A stretch of 64,000 bases of DNA from JBBRYB01 sp038238115 (GTDB lineage Bacteria; Actinomycetota; Actinomycetes; Propionibacteriales; Nocardioidaceae), in the NCBI GenBank assembly GCA_038238115.1, contig JBBRYB010000018.1, positions 6,568 to 70,567 of the forward strand. Reading direction: 5' to 3'. A program made the translations under genes and the position numbers. This document shows, piece after piece, positions 33,924 through 42,514 of this stretch. The notes beneath the pieces are model-generated. The model was not told the DNA's origin, did no database searches, and saw only the letters and a program-made list of their open reading frames with translations. Positions within the stretch are counted from its first letter, which is position 1. Each line of letters begins with the position of its first letter.

Positions 33924-35843
33924 TCAGCCGCCGGGCGACTCCTCGGGAGAAGTGGCCGCTCCTCTCAGCGCCGGTGCGATCGTGTCGAGTACGTTGGCGT
34001 CCTCGATCGTCCCTGGTGTGGCGGGCGAACCACCGTCGGCGATCTGCCGCATCGTCTTGCGCAGGATCTTGCCCGACCTCGTCTTGGGCAGGGCGGCCAC
34101 GACCCGCACGTCCTTGAACGCGGCGACCGGCCCGATCTCCTCGCGCACCGCCGCCACCAGCTCGCCCGCCAGCGTCGCCGCGTCCACGTCTTCCATCCCC
34201 GACTTGAGCACGACGAGCCCGCGCGGCACCTGGCCCTTGAGCGGGTCAGCCGCACCGATGACGGCACACTCGGCCACCGCCGGGTGGCGGGCGAGCACCG
34301 CCTCGATGGAACCTGTCGACAGCCGGTGCCCCGCCACATTGATGACGTCGTCGGTGCGTCCCATCACGTAGACATATCCGTCGGCGTCGAGGTAGCCGCC
34401 GTCACCGGACAGGTAGAACCCGTCGTAGGCGCTGAGGTATGACGACCTGAACCGGTCGTCGTCTCCCCACAGTGTCGGCAGCGTGCCAGGCGGCAGGGGC
34501 AGTCGCAGGCAGATGGCACCTTCGGTGTCGACCTCGACGGGCTCACCGCGCTCGTCGAGGACCTGGACGTCATACCCGGGGACGGGCACGGACGGAGAGC
34601 CGGGCTTGATCGCCATGGCCTCGAGCCCACGCGGGTTGGTGACGATCGGCCACCCGGTCTCGGTCTGCCACCAATTGTCGACGACCGGGATGCCGAGCAG
34701 CCGCGACGCCCAGTGGTACGTCTCGGGATCGAGGCGCTCGCCGGCGAGGAAGAGATGGCGCAACGACGAGAGGTCATGCTCGCGGATCCGTACGCCGTCG
34801 GAGTCCTCCTTCTTGATCGCCCTGATCGCCGTGGGTGCGGTGAAGAAGCCTTGAACGCCATGGTCGGCGATGACTCGCCAGAACGCGCCCGCGTCCGGGG
34901 TGCCGACCGGCTTGCCTTCGTAAAGCACCGTCGTGGCGCCCGCGATGAGCGGCGCGTAGACGATGTAGGAGTGGCCGACGACCCAGCCGACGTCGGAGGC
35001 GGTCCACCAGACCTGCCCGGGCAAGATGTCGAAGAGGTTGGGCATCGACCACGCGAGGGCGACCGCGTGGCCACCGTTGTCCCGGACGATGCCTTTCGGC
35101 TTGCCCGTGGTGCCGGACGTGTACAGCACATACAGCGGGTCAGTCGCGGCGACATCGATGCACGGCGCGGGGTCGGCCGAGCCGGCCTTGACAGCGGTGT
35201 CCCAGTCGACGTCGCGCCCGTCGACCAGCTCGGCGGTCAACGCCTCGCGCTGCTTGATCACAACCGCTGTCGGCGCGTGCTCCGCGAGGTCGAGCGCCCG
35301 GTCGAGGAGAGGCTTGTAGGCCACCACGCGACCGGGCTCGAGGCCGCACGACGCGGTCACGATCGCGGTCGGCAGCGCGTCGTCAATGCGTACGGCGAGC
35401 TCCGCCGCCGCGAACCCGCCGAACACCACCGAGTGCACCGCACCGATGCGGGCGCTCGCCAGCATGGCGATCACCGCCTCGGGGATCATCGGCATGTAGA
35501 TCACGACGCGGTCACCCGGCCCGACCCCGAACGAACGCAGCGCCCCGGCAAACGCCGCGACCTGCTCAAGGAGCTCGGCGTAGGTATAGGTCCGCCGGGT
35601 GCCGGCCACGCCGCTGTCATAGATGAGGGCGGCTTGCTCCGCGCGGCCCTTGATGACGTGGCGGTCCAGCGCGTTGTAGCAGGTGTTGAGGCGACCGTCG
35701 GAGAACCAACGGTAGAACGGCGGGTTGGACCTGTCCAGGATCGTGGTCGGCTTGACGAACCAGTCGATGAGGCGAGACTGCTCGCGCCAGAACCCGTCGG
35801 GATCGCTCATGCTGGCGTCATAGGTGTCGAGGTAAACGCCCAT
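33924..35843 (-). CDS. prpE: Propionyl-CoA synthetase (PrpE-like acyl-CoA ligase)
   Basis: 639 residues, an AMP-forming acyl-CoA synthetase of the acetate/propionate branch. Motifs seen: ATP-binding YTSGTTGKPKGIVRDNGGHA, the WWQTETGWPI motif, YLSGDGGYLDADGYVYVMGR with the hinge, and the C-terminal LPKTRSGKILRKTMR holding the catalytic Lys that acetyltransferases often modify. The IVRDNGGHAVAL segment is typical of PrpE rather than AcsA. It would activate propionate for methylcitrate or methylmalonyl pathways, neither of which is in the window. Confidence 0.88.
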   Translation of the reverse strand: MGVYLDTYDASMSDPDGFWREQSRLIDWFVKPTTILDRSNPPFYRWFSDGRLNTCYNALDRHVIKGRAEQAALIYDSGVAGTRRTYTYAELLEQVAAFAGALRSFGVGPGDRVVIYMPMIPEAVIAMLASARIGAVHSVVFGGFAAAELAVRIDDALPTAIVTASCGLEPGRVVAYKPLLDRALDLAEHAPTAVVIKQREALTAELVDGRDVDWDTAVKAGSADPAPCIDVAATDPLYVLYTSGTTGKPKGIVRDNGGHAVALAWSMPNLFDILPGQVWWTASDVGWVVGHSYIVYAPLIAGATTVLYEGKPVGTPDAGAFWRVIADHGVQGFFTAPTAIRAIKKEDSDGVRIREHDLSSLRHLFLAGERLDPETYHWASRLLGIPVVDNWWQTETGWPIVTNPRGLEAMAIKPGSPSVPVPGYDVQVLDERGEPVEVDTEGAICLRLPLPPGTLPTLWGDDDRFRSSYLSAYDGFYLSGDGGYLDADGYVYVMGRTDDVINVAGHRLSTGSIEAVLARHPAVAECAVIGAADPLKGQVPRGLVVLKSGMEDVDAATLAGELVAAVREEIGPVAAFKDVRVVAALPKTRSGKILRKTMRQIADGGSPATPGTIEDANVLDTIAPALRGAATSPEESPGG

Positions 35844-35943
35844 GCCACCATCCTGCCGTACGTCGGCGAAAGCAGCGGCCGTTGGGGCCAGTTCCAGGCG
35901 AGCTCAGGTCGCGGGCGTTGACTAACTCAGCTGGGCAGTACAC

Positions 35944-37998
35944 CTACAGCAGCGGCGAGGCGCTCCGGGCTGCGAGACCGAGCCCCACCACCAGCACCAT
36001 GCAGGCGGTCAGGATGGGTCCGCACGTCACGGCCCTGGCCAGCAGCCGGTTCTCGCTCAGCCGGCGCAGGCCACCCATCTTCGCGGGAAGCCGTGCGACG
36101 AGGTAGCCGATCGTGGTGAGGGTGGCTGCCATGCCGAGGCCGTAGCCGACGACGAGCAGTACGCCGAACGCCGTCCGGCCCAGCGCTATCGCCCCGAGCA
36201 GAACGATCAGGGCGGACGGGCTCGGGACGAGTCCGCCGGCCAGGCCCATGCCCACCAGCGTGAGCCGGCGGTAGCCCCGAGCAGATGTCCCAGGCTCCGC
36301 AGCCATGGCGTGGTGGTGGTCGGTGACGTGACCGTGGTCGGCTGTGTGGTCCGCGTCTTGCGCGTGGGAGTGGCCGTGGCCCTGCGAGTGGTCGTGGCAG
36401 TCCGGTTGCTGGTGGTCGTGCGAGTGGCCGTGGCCCTGCGAGTGGTCGTGGCAGTCCGGTTGCTGGTGGTCGTGCGAGTGGTCGTGGTCGTGCGAGTGGT
36501 CGTGGTCGAGCGCGTGGACGTGGCCGTGCGGACGGCCATTCGTGTGGTTGTGGAAATGGTCGAGCGCGCGGTCATGGTCGAGCGCGCGGTCATGGTCGAG
36601 CGCGTGGTCATGGTCGAGCGCGTGGTCATGGTCGAGCGCGTGGTCATGGTCGAGCGCGTGGTCATGGTCGAAGTCGGGTGTGCGGTCGTACGCCGGGGCC
36701 ACCAGCGTCGCAACGCTCGTTGTGTTGAGCGCGTCAAGTGCCGTCAGCGACGCCACGTCCGCCACCGGCGCACCGACGTGGTCGCCGCGCCGTGGCTCGC
36801 CGCCACGCTGGTCTTGGGCGTTCCCGTGGCCATCCCCGTTCCCGGAGCCATCCCCGTGCCCGGAGCCATCCCCGTGACCGTGGCCATGCCCATGGCCATG
36901 GCCGAGCCTGGAGCCCAAGCCGGCATACCCCCGGCCGCGCACGGCCGACCTGATCAGGCCGGCACCGATCGCCGCGACCATGAGTCCGCTGATCACACCG
37001 AGGACAGCGAGCAGCGACTCGTTGGCGAACGTCACCGACGCGCTGAAAAGCGCTCCCAGCGCGAGCACGCCGGCAGTGTGGGCGAACGTCACCGTGGCGC
37101 CGATCAGCACGGCATCCTTGGGCGTGCCGCGTGCTCCCACCATGTAGGCGGCCATGATCGTCTTGCCGTGGCCCGGCAGCGCGGCGTGCGAGGCGCCGAG
37201 GATCAGCGACAGCAGCACGGCCAGCAGCCCGACCTTCAGCGTGAGGTCGCGCCCGCCGACGAGCTGGTCGAGCCTGTCGGTCATGGTGCCGAGCACGCGG
37301 CTGGTCCAGCCCGGGAGCGAGACCTGAGGCGCGGCGCCGGCGTCGCCGCCCCGACCGGGTGCGGCGTACAGGTCGACGGAGCGCTGGTCGAGAGGTGACG
37401 TGAGCAGCCCGTTCGGATAGCTGCGCAGCTCGTCGCTGATGCTCTGTGTCGGCACCGAGGGATGCTGGAGGGCCATCCCGTCGCCGACAGCCGTGATCTC
37501 GCGCCAGCCGACCCTGTTGGTGAGGTAACCGTCGTCGAAGGCGATGTGGGACTGCCGCGACAGGTCGGCCGGCGTGGTCAGCTCACACTCGAGCCGGCTG
37601 ATGTCGAGCCCCGCCGTGCCCGGACGGTAGGTGAAGGCGGAGCTGGAAACCGTCCACGTGAGGCGGCTGCCGTCGACCGCCACGGTGAACTGGGGGGCCA
37701 CGACCCCACACTCAGCGCTCGCGAAGCCGCTGCGCTCCGTCGACGTGACGGTCCCGTCGCCGTCGGCGTCGACGGTCTCGCGCTGTGTCAGCGTCGGCAG
37801 CTCCGCGGCGTCGATGACCAGATGGTCGACGATCGAGTGCGGAGACAGGACCAGGCCGTTGTAGTGGTTGATGGTGAAGTTGCCGAGCGGGTGCGCGCTC
37901 GCCGCTGAGACGGGGAAAACGACAAGCGCCGCGACCACGATGGCCAGCGCGCCTGCGCGGCGCGCGAGCCGGCTGCCGACGGTACGTCGCGGACTCAT
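35944..37998 (-). CDS. NicO/RcnA-type nickel-cobalt transporter with giant His/Asp-rich loop
   Basis: 684 residues. A signal peptide is followed by an extracytoplasmic domain (HPLGNFTINHYNGLVLSPHS) of about 200 residues, then membrane helices of the NicO family with LGASHAALPGHGKTIMAAYM, then after a long loop a second helix set (GGLVPSPSALIVLLGAIALG). The loop (about residues 365-570) is packed with HDHALD, HSHDH, DHQQPDCHDHSQGHGH and GHGHGHGDGS repeats, a large potential metal-binding surface. It is the last gene of a DUF4331-TPR-NicO operon and overlaps the TPR stop. A role in metal efflux or supply is likely; which metal is unknown. Confidence 0.85.
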   Translation of the reverse strand: MSPRRTVGSRLARRAGALAIVVAALVVFPVSAASAHPLGNFTINHYNGLVLSPHSIVDHLVIDAAELPTLTQRETVDADGDGTVTSTERSGFASAECGVVAPQFTVAVDGSRLTWTVSSSAFTYRPGTAGLDISRLECELTTPADLSRQSHIAFDDGYLTNRVGWREITAVGDGMALQHPSVPTQSISDELRSYPNGLLTSPLDQRSVDLYAAPGRGGDAGAAPQVSLPGWTSRVLGTMTDRLDQLVGGRDLTLKVGLLAVLLSLILGASHAALPGHGKTIMAAYMVGARGTPKDAVLIGATVTFAHTAGVLALGALFSASVTFANESLLAVLGVISGLMVAAIGAGLIRSAVRGRGYAGLGSRLGHGHGHGHGHGDGSGHGDGSGNGDGHGNAQDQRGGEPRRGDHVGAPVADVASLTALDALNTTSVATLVAPAYDRTPDFDHDHALDHDHALDHDHALDHDHALDHDRALDHDRALDHFHNHTNGRPHGHVHALDHDHSHDHDHSHDHQQPDCHDHSQGHGHSHDHQQPDCHDHSQGHGHSHAQDADHTADHGHVTDHHHAMAAEPGTSARGYRRLTLVGMGLAGGLVPSPSALIVLLGAIALGRTAFGVLLVVGYGLGMAATLTTIGYLVARLPAKMGGLRRLSENRLLARAVTCGPILTACMVLVVGLGLAARSASPLL
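36368..36475. repeat. 54-bp direct repeat (2 copies) in the His-rich loop
   Basis: Two adjacent, near-identical 54-bp units begin at 36368 and 36422 and encode the SHDHQQPDCHDHSQGHGH module twice on the minus strand. The repeat lies inside the NicO-type gene and shows in-frame growth of the His-rich loop. Confidence 0.8.
36566..36670. repeat. 18-bp tandem repeat array in the His-rich loop
   Basis: About six copies of an 18-bp unit (plus strand GTGGTCATGGTCGAGCGC with small changes) encode ALDHDH/ALDHDR in tandem on the minus strand. Copy number probably varies by slippage while staying in frame. Confidence 0.8.
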
Positions 37999-39338
37999 CG
38001 GTCGCTTCCGCCCCGAAGCTGCGCGAGCGCCTTCGCCGCCTCGGGGGCGAACAGCGGCGAGAAGTGGGCGTTGATGTCGAGGGCGCGCTGCAGCGACCGT
38101 GTGGCCGCCCGGTCGCGACCCGATGACTTCTCGATCATGCCGCGGTGGAAGGCGAGCAGCGCGCTACGGGTCCCCAGCCGCGCCGCGTGACGGGCATGGG
38201 CCAGCGCCTCGCGGTCCCTGCCGTTGACGTGCAGGGCCCACGCGTAGGCGTCCTCGACGAAGATGCTCTGCCGCGCGGCGAAGGCTCGCCTGGCTGAGGC
38301 GAGCGACTCGTGTGGCTTGCCGTGGGTCGCGTCATAGAGGGAGAGCTCGAGGTCGAGGTTGACGCCCGCGGCGCGGAAGATCTGTTCCTGCGCGGTGACC
38401 AGCTGCTCCTGCTGCTGCGCCCGCTTGGTGCGTCCGAGGGAGGTGAGCAGGTCGACGTACTCGATGACGTAGCTGGGGCTCGGGTAGCGGTCGACAACTG
38501 TCTGGAAGTCTCTCAGCCCCTGGGTCGTCCGGCCCTGGGCCGCCTCGACCTTCGCCCGGCCGTAGAGCAGAGGGACGTAGGACGGGTCGAGGCTGATGCC
38601 GTGCGTGTAGAGGCGTTCGGCGGAGTCGATCTGTCCGGCGTTCCACGCGAGCTCACCGAGCTCGAACAGCGCGAACGCCTTGTCGTCGGGGGAGAACGCG
38701 ACCTGAAGCGCCCGGCGCATGGCGTAACGCGCCCCATGCAGGTCACCCTTGAGCTCGAAGATGTAGGAGACCCGCGTGAAGGACGGGACGGCCGGCTTGA
38801 GGTTGACCATCCGCTGGACGACTCTCGTCGCCTCACCGTAGCGTCCGAGCTCGACCAGCGAGTCGACGAGCATGCCCAGGTTTACGGAGCTGTAGGGGTT
38901 GATGCGCTGGGACTGGCGAGCCAGCCGGTAGGCCCCGCCGAAGTCGTGACGCGCCGCCGCCAGCGCCGCCTCCCCTGTCAGGGCGGCGAAGTTGCCTTCG
39001 GGCTCCTCGCGCAGAGATCTGCGGAGCACTCCGGTGGCCTTGGCGTAGAAGGACGGGTCACCCGTCACCCTCGCCTGCTGGATGTATGCCGATCCGAGCG
39101 CCGCCCACGAGTCGGAGTCGGACGGCAGCCGGCGCAAGCGGGCCTGAAGCGCTGCGATCGTCGCGCTCAGGTCTCCGGGGTTGGCGACCTCTGCCGGCGA
39201 GCTGATCGGGCCTGCTCCGGCCGGCGGCCCCGTCCGCGGCGCTGTGCCGCGTGTCCCCACCACTGCGGCGGTGAGGAACAGCGCGACCGCCAGTCCGATC
39301 GCGAGCAGCCCCAGCTTGAGGCTGCGGGTGAAGTCCAT
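37995..39338 (-). CDS. Membrane-anchored TPR protein
   Basis: 447 residues from the ATG at 39338 (GAGG 7 nt upstream); a GTG directly before it is the alternative. A single N-terminal hydrophobic helix (LKLGLLAIGLAVALFLTAAV) anchors it, facing outward, and the rest is tetratricopeptide helical repeats (for example SDSWAALGSAYIQQARVTGD, AERLYTHGISLDPSYVPLLY, DREALAHARHAARLG). TPR arrays hold partner proteins. It lies between a DUF4331 protein and a NicO transporter and overlaps the latter by 4 nt, so it may be their scaffold. Confidence 0.85.
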   Translation of the reverse strand: MDFTRSLKLGLLAIGLAVALFLTAAVVGTRGTAPRTGPPAGAGPISSPAEVANPGDLSATIAALQARLRRLPSDSDSWAALGSAYIQQARVTGDPSFYAKATGVLRRSLREEPEGNFAALTGEAALAAARHDFGGAYRLARQSQRINPYSSVNLGMLVDSLVELGRYGEATRVVQRMVNLKPAVPSFTRVSYIFELKGDLHGARYAMRRALQVAFSPDDKAFALFELGELAWNAGQIDSAERLYTHGISLDPSYVPLLYGRAKVEAAQGRTTQGLRDFQTVVDRYPSPSYVIEYVDLLTSLGRTKRAQQQEQLVTAQEQIFRAAGVNLDLELSLYDATHGKPHESLASARRAFAARQSIFVEDAYAWALHVNGRDREALAHARHAARLGTRSALLAFHRGMIEKSSGRDRAATRSLQRALDINAHFSPLFAPEAAKALAQLRGGSDR

Positions 39339-39414
39339 CACGTGTCCTCGAGGTTACGTGCCGGTGGTGGGCGGACCGAGTCCGCCCACCACCGCGCACA
39401 CTGGCTGACTGACG

Positions 39415-41028
39415 TCAGCTGGTGAGCTTCGCCTCGCGTCGGCTGCGGCGGAGCAGGAACGCTCCGAGGCCACCGAAGCCGAGTCCGAGGACCACCGCGA
39501 TCAGGCCGTAGGGCGCCTGGTCGCTGCTTCCCGCGTCCAGAGTCGCCGCGGCACTGTCGGCACTGGCGGCCGAGTGGCGCCGGTCAGGCGCCTGCTGCAC
39601 CTGCCCGCTCTGGTAGCTCGATGGAGCAGCGTTCGCCCTACGCAGCACGCCGCCCCGGACGTCCGAGCCGGAGTGCGGCAAGGCGAGGTAGGGGAAGTGC
39701 TGGCGGAACGGCACGTCGTTGGTGTCGACCCGGTCTCCGGCAGCGAGCTGAGGGACGATGCCATGACGGAGGGCGCCTTCCAGCACCTGGAGCTCAATGT
39801 CCACCACGTCGTCGGTCAGCCGGCGGCCGTTGGGGAAGCCGGCTTTCTGTCCGGGAGCGAGCAGACCGAGCCGATTCGGGTTGGCATCCGGCGGCGTCGA
39901 GGTGTTGAGCCGGAGCATCTCGGACGGTTGCACGGTGCCAGTCGGCTGGTTCACGTCGGCGAGGCCGGTCAGGAATGTGTGGAAGAGGTCGTAGCGCTTC
40001 TTCTTCGGCGCCGGGATTTGGTAGAGCTGCTCGATCAGCCGCGGCACCTCGGGGTGCAGGACCCGGTTGACCACGGCGGGCACGCTGGCGTCGTCCTGCG
40101 GCCGCAGGGCGTTGAACGCGTCCTTGAGCCCGACCGGGACGACGACCTCGTTGACGAGCGGGTTGCCGAGCCGTGAGACCTGGACGTACTTGCCCGTGTA
40201 GTTCTGCGAGCCGTCGGCGCCCTGCATGCGGATGCTGGGTCGCTCCGTCGTGCTCCAGATGCCGACTGTCGGGTCACTGCCGGCCGTGAGGTCGGCCTTC
40301 GGCACCTGGAGGGCGACCGAGTTGACGTTGTAGCCGCTCAGGGTGTCGTTGCCAGTCTCGCTGAGGTCTGCGCCGTAGATAAGGTCGAAGACGCGCAGGT
40401 CGAGGAAGAACGAGTCGTCGGCCTGGCCGGCGAACGTCTTGCGTGAGCCGCCGAAGGACCTGATCGCCTCCCGGCTCAGCTTGCCGTAGCTGGGCATCGA
40501 GGCCTGTCCCACGTTGGAGGGCGCGACGCGCGCGTGAGGGACGAGAGTCCTCACGGTGCCGTTGCCGCTGATCCGCTTCAGCGAGTAGAACTGCTTGAAG
40601 TTGAGATTGGGGCTCGAGAGGCGATGCACGGCTCCCGTCGTGTATAGGAACGTATCTTTCGACTCGTACTTCGACGAGAAGTCCCACCGGTAGGTGATGT
40701 CGGGCTTGGCGTCGCCGTCGTTGTCGATGTTGATGTCGTAGTAGGCGTCCTCGGCGAACGGGTAGAAGTTCGGCCCGCCGGCTGGCTCCTCGAAGGGGAT
40801 CCAGTTCGCGATCAGCGTGACCTTGCCCTGCCGGTCCGGGCTCACGAACGCGTAGACGTCGGTGTTGTCGACCTGAGGATCGGCGAGGATCTGCGGTGCC
40901 TCACGGTGGCTCGAGGCGCTGCCGGACTCCGCGCCCAGCATCGCCACGCCGCCGCCGAAGGCGAGCGCGGACGAGATGAATGCGGCGACAGCGCCGCGGG
41001 AACGGTGATGGGTGAGCAACGAGGTCAT
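39415..41028 (-). CDS. DUF4331 secreted, C-terminally anchored protein
   Basis: 537 residues from the ATG at 41028 with AAAGGCGGGG upstream; a longer reading to 41115 is not conserved. It has a signal peptide (SALAFGGGVAMLGAESGSAS), the DUF4331 opening SSHREAPQILADPQVDNTDV followed by YAFVSPD, and a C-terminal helix with a basic tail (GLIAVVLGLGFGGLGAFLLR). The domain's function is not established. It heads a three-gene operon with a TPR protein and a metal transporter, suggesting an envelope system linked to metal handling. Confidence 0.87.
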   Translation of the reverse strand: MTSLLTHHRSRGAVAAFISSALAFGGGVAMLGAESGSASSHREAPQILADPQVDNTDVYAFVSPDRQGKVTLIANWIPFEEPAGGPNFYPFAEDAYYDINIDNDGDAKPDITYRWDFSSKYESKDTFLYTTGAVHRLSSPNLNFKQFYSLKRISGNGTVRTLVPHARVAPSNVGQASMPSYGKLSREAIRSFGGSRKTFAGQADDSFFLDLRVFDLIYGADLSETGNDTLSGYNVNSVALQVPKADLTAGSDPTVGIWSTTERPSIRMQGADGSQNYTGKYVQVSRLGNPLVNEVVVPVGLKDAFNALRPQDDASVPAVVNRVLHPEVPRLIEQLYQIPAPKKKRYDLFHTFLTGLADVNQPTGTVQPSEMLRLNTSTPPDANPNRLGLLAPGQKAGFPNGRRLTDDVVDIELQVLEGALRHGIVPQLAAGDRVDTNDVPFRQHFPYLALPHSGSDVRGGVLRRANAAPSSYQSGQVQQAPDRRHSAASADSAAATLDAGSSDQAPYGLIAVVLGLGFGGLGAFLLRRSRREAKLTS

Positions 41029-41491
41029 GCCCCGCCTTTCTCTGGCACAGAAGAGGAACCTGACCCAGCCCACGACCTCTAGACACGCCCGAGTGCGTGA
41101 GTTGCAATCCCTCATCCGCTATCGAAAGCCGATGTCGCGGTACGACACCGGGTGGTACTCGGTGGCCTCCATGCCACTGCCGAATCTAGGGCAGCCGCCT
41201 CGCTCGTCGCTCTGATTCAATTCTTACCAAAACCTTACGTCGTCACTATCCCCGTCACAGCCGTCACGGTAAGTAAACGTGTCGGCAGCGACCTGCGCCG
41301 CTTAAACCCGTTGCCAGCTCGGTCGACGTCCTGACATCATCATCTCGACGGACCAGTCGGTCCCAGAGCGAAGGAGGCGTCGAATGTCAACCCGTGTCCC
41401 GGGACGGTTCCGCGTCCCCTGTTCTTCGAGGTCGCTCCTGCGCTAGTCGGTGGATGAGCGCCTCGGTCCCGCTCGAGGAGCACTCACCACC
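41029..41491. other. Intergenic region between divergent DUF4331 and RIO-kinase genes
   Basis: 463 bp without a convincing gene. It must contain the promoters for both directions. It holds the least GC-rich stretch nearby (about 41211-41285), with three CGTCAC hexamers at 41241, 41253 and 41262 that might be a direct-repeat regulator site. On the minus strand TTGCAA (about 41100) and TCTAGA, 18 bp apart, are a weak promoter candidate for the DUF4331 operon. Confidence 0.4.
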
Positions 41492-42424
41492 ATGAACCAC
41501 CCCTCGCCACACCACCCGTCGCAGGGCCATTCCCCGCCGAGTCATGCGTTGACCGCGCACTCCGCGCCAGGCCACCCCCCACGGAGCCATCCGCCGGGCC
41601 AGCCGCTGTCGGAGGCAGATTTCGCCTTCCACCTCGTCGACGACCTGCGCGAAGACCAGCGTTGGTCGACCTGGTCCAGCGTGGACAACAAGCTGGCCCA
41701 CGGCCCACACCCGCGACCCGGCTGGGTCGTGACCGACGACGGCGCCATCGACACCGAGCTCGGCATCCTCAAGACCGGCAAGGAAGCCGACGTCTTCCTC
41801 GTCGAGCGCGCGGTCCCGGGCGATCCGGCCCGCTGGTCGTTGCTGGCAGCCAAGCGTTACCGGAGCAGCGACCATCGCCAGTTCCATCGCGATGCAGGGT
41901 ACGTCGAGGGGCGCCGCGTCCGTCGCAGCCGCGACACTCGCGCCATGGCCAAGAAGAGCGACTGGGGCCGGCAGGTCGCGGCGGGGCAATGGGCACACCA
42001 CGAGTTCGCGGCGTTGGCCTCGCTCTGGTCGGCCGGTGTCCCAGTCCCCTACCCCGTCATGATCGACGGCACCGAGATCTTGATGGAGTTCATCGAGGTC
42101 GACGGTGCCGCGGCGCCCCGCCTCGCCCAGGTCCGCCCCGGCAGGGAGACGCTCGAGAGCTACTACGAGCAGGTGCGCGACGCCATGGCGGTGCTGGCTC
42201 GCCACGGATGGGCGCATGGCGACCTGTCGTCGTACAACATCTTGGCTCAGGGCGAGCGGGTCGTGATCATTGACCTGCCCCAGGTGCTGGACATTGTCGG
42301 GAATCCCAACGGCGTCGACTTCCTGCTTCGGGACTGCCGCAACGTGTCCCGGTGGTTCACCTCGCGCGGGTTTGACGTGGACGCGGAGGCGCTGCTCGCC
42401 GAGCTGCTCGCCGAGGCCTGGTGA
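41492..42424 (+). CDS. RIO-family atypical protein kinase with His/Pro-rich N-terminus
   Basis: 310 residues from the ATG at 41492 with GAGGAG upstream; an earlier GTG at 41450 is possible. RIO fold: nucleotide loop ILKTGKEADVFLVE, ATP Lys in LAAKRYR, catalytic loop HGDLSSYNILA, metal site VVIIDLPQ and C-terminal FLLRDCRNVSRWF. The first 40 residues are His, Pro and Ser repeats (HHPSQGHSPPSHAL), which may bind metal or be disordered. Bacterial RIO kinases are rarely characterised; a ribosome-related or stress role is speculative. It converges with rlmN. Confidence 0.9.
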   Translation: MNHPSPHHPSQGHSPPSHALTAHSAPGHPPRSHPPGQPLSEADFAFHLVDDLREDQRWSTWSSVDNKLAHGPHPRPGWVVTDDGAIDTELGILKTGKEADVFLVERAVPGDPARWSLLAAKRYRSSDHRQFHRDAGYVEGRRVRRSRDTRAMAKKSDWGRQVAAGQWAHHEFAALASLWSAGVPVPYPVMIDGTEILMEFIEVDGAAAPRLAQVRPGRETLESYYEQVRDAMAVLARHGWAHGDLSSYNILAQGERVVIIDLPQVLDIVGNPNGVDFLLRDCRNVSRWFTSRGFDVDAEALLAELLAEAW

Positions 42425-42514
42425 GACGCCTGCCCCGACGCGAGCGACGACCTCCGGCCGCTCAGCGCCCGGCGCGGGTCCGCGTCTTGGCTGACCTGCT
42501 TCACCTTGGACGGC

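Noticed and set aside
33750..34442. Small Cys-rich peptide genes across the MITE-like copies (for example LPCEHCMCSVHMGDLPCE)
   Set aside because: The same peptide-like text arises at each copy because the DNA repeats; flanking sequence differs and no RBS or conserved start is present.
36566..36670. 18-bp array as a CRISPR or regulatory repeat
   Set aside because: It is in frame inside the NicO-type gene and encodes ALDHDH repeats.
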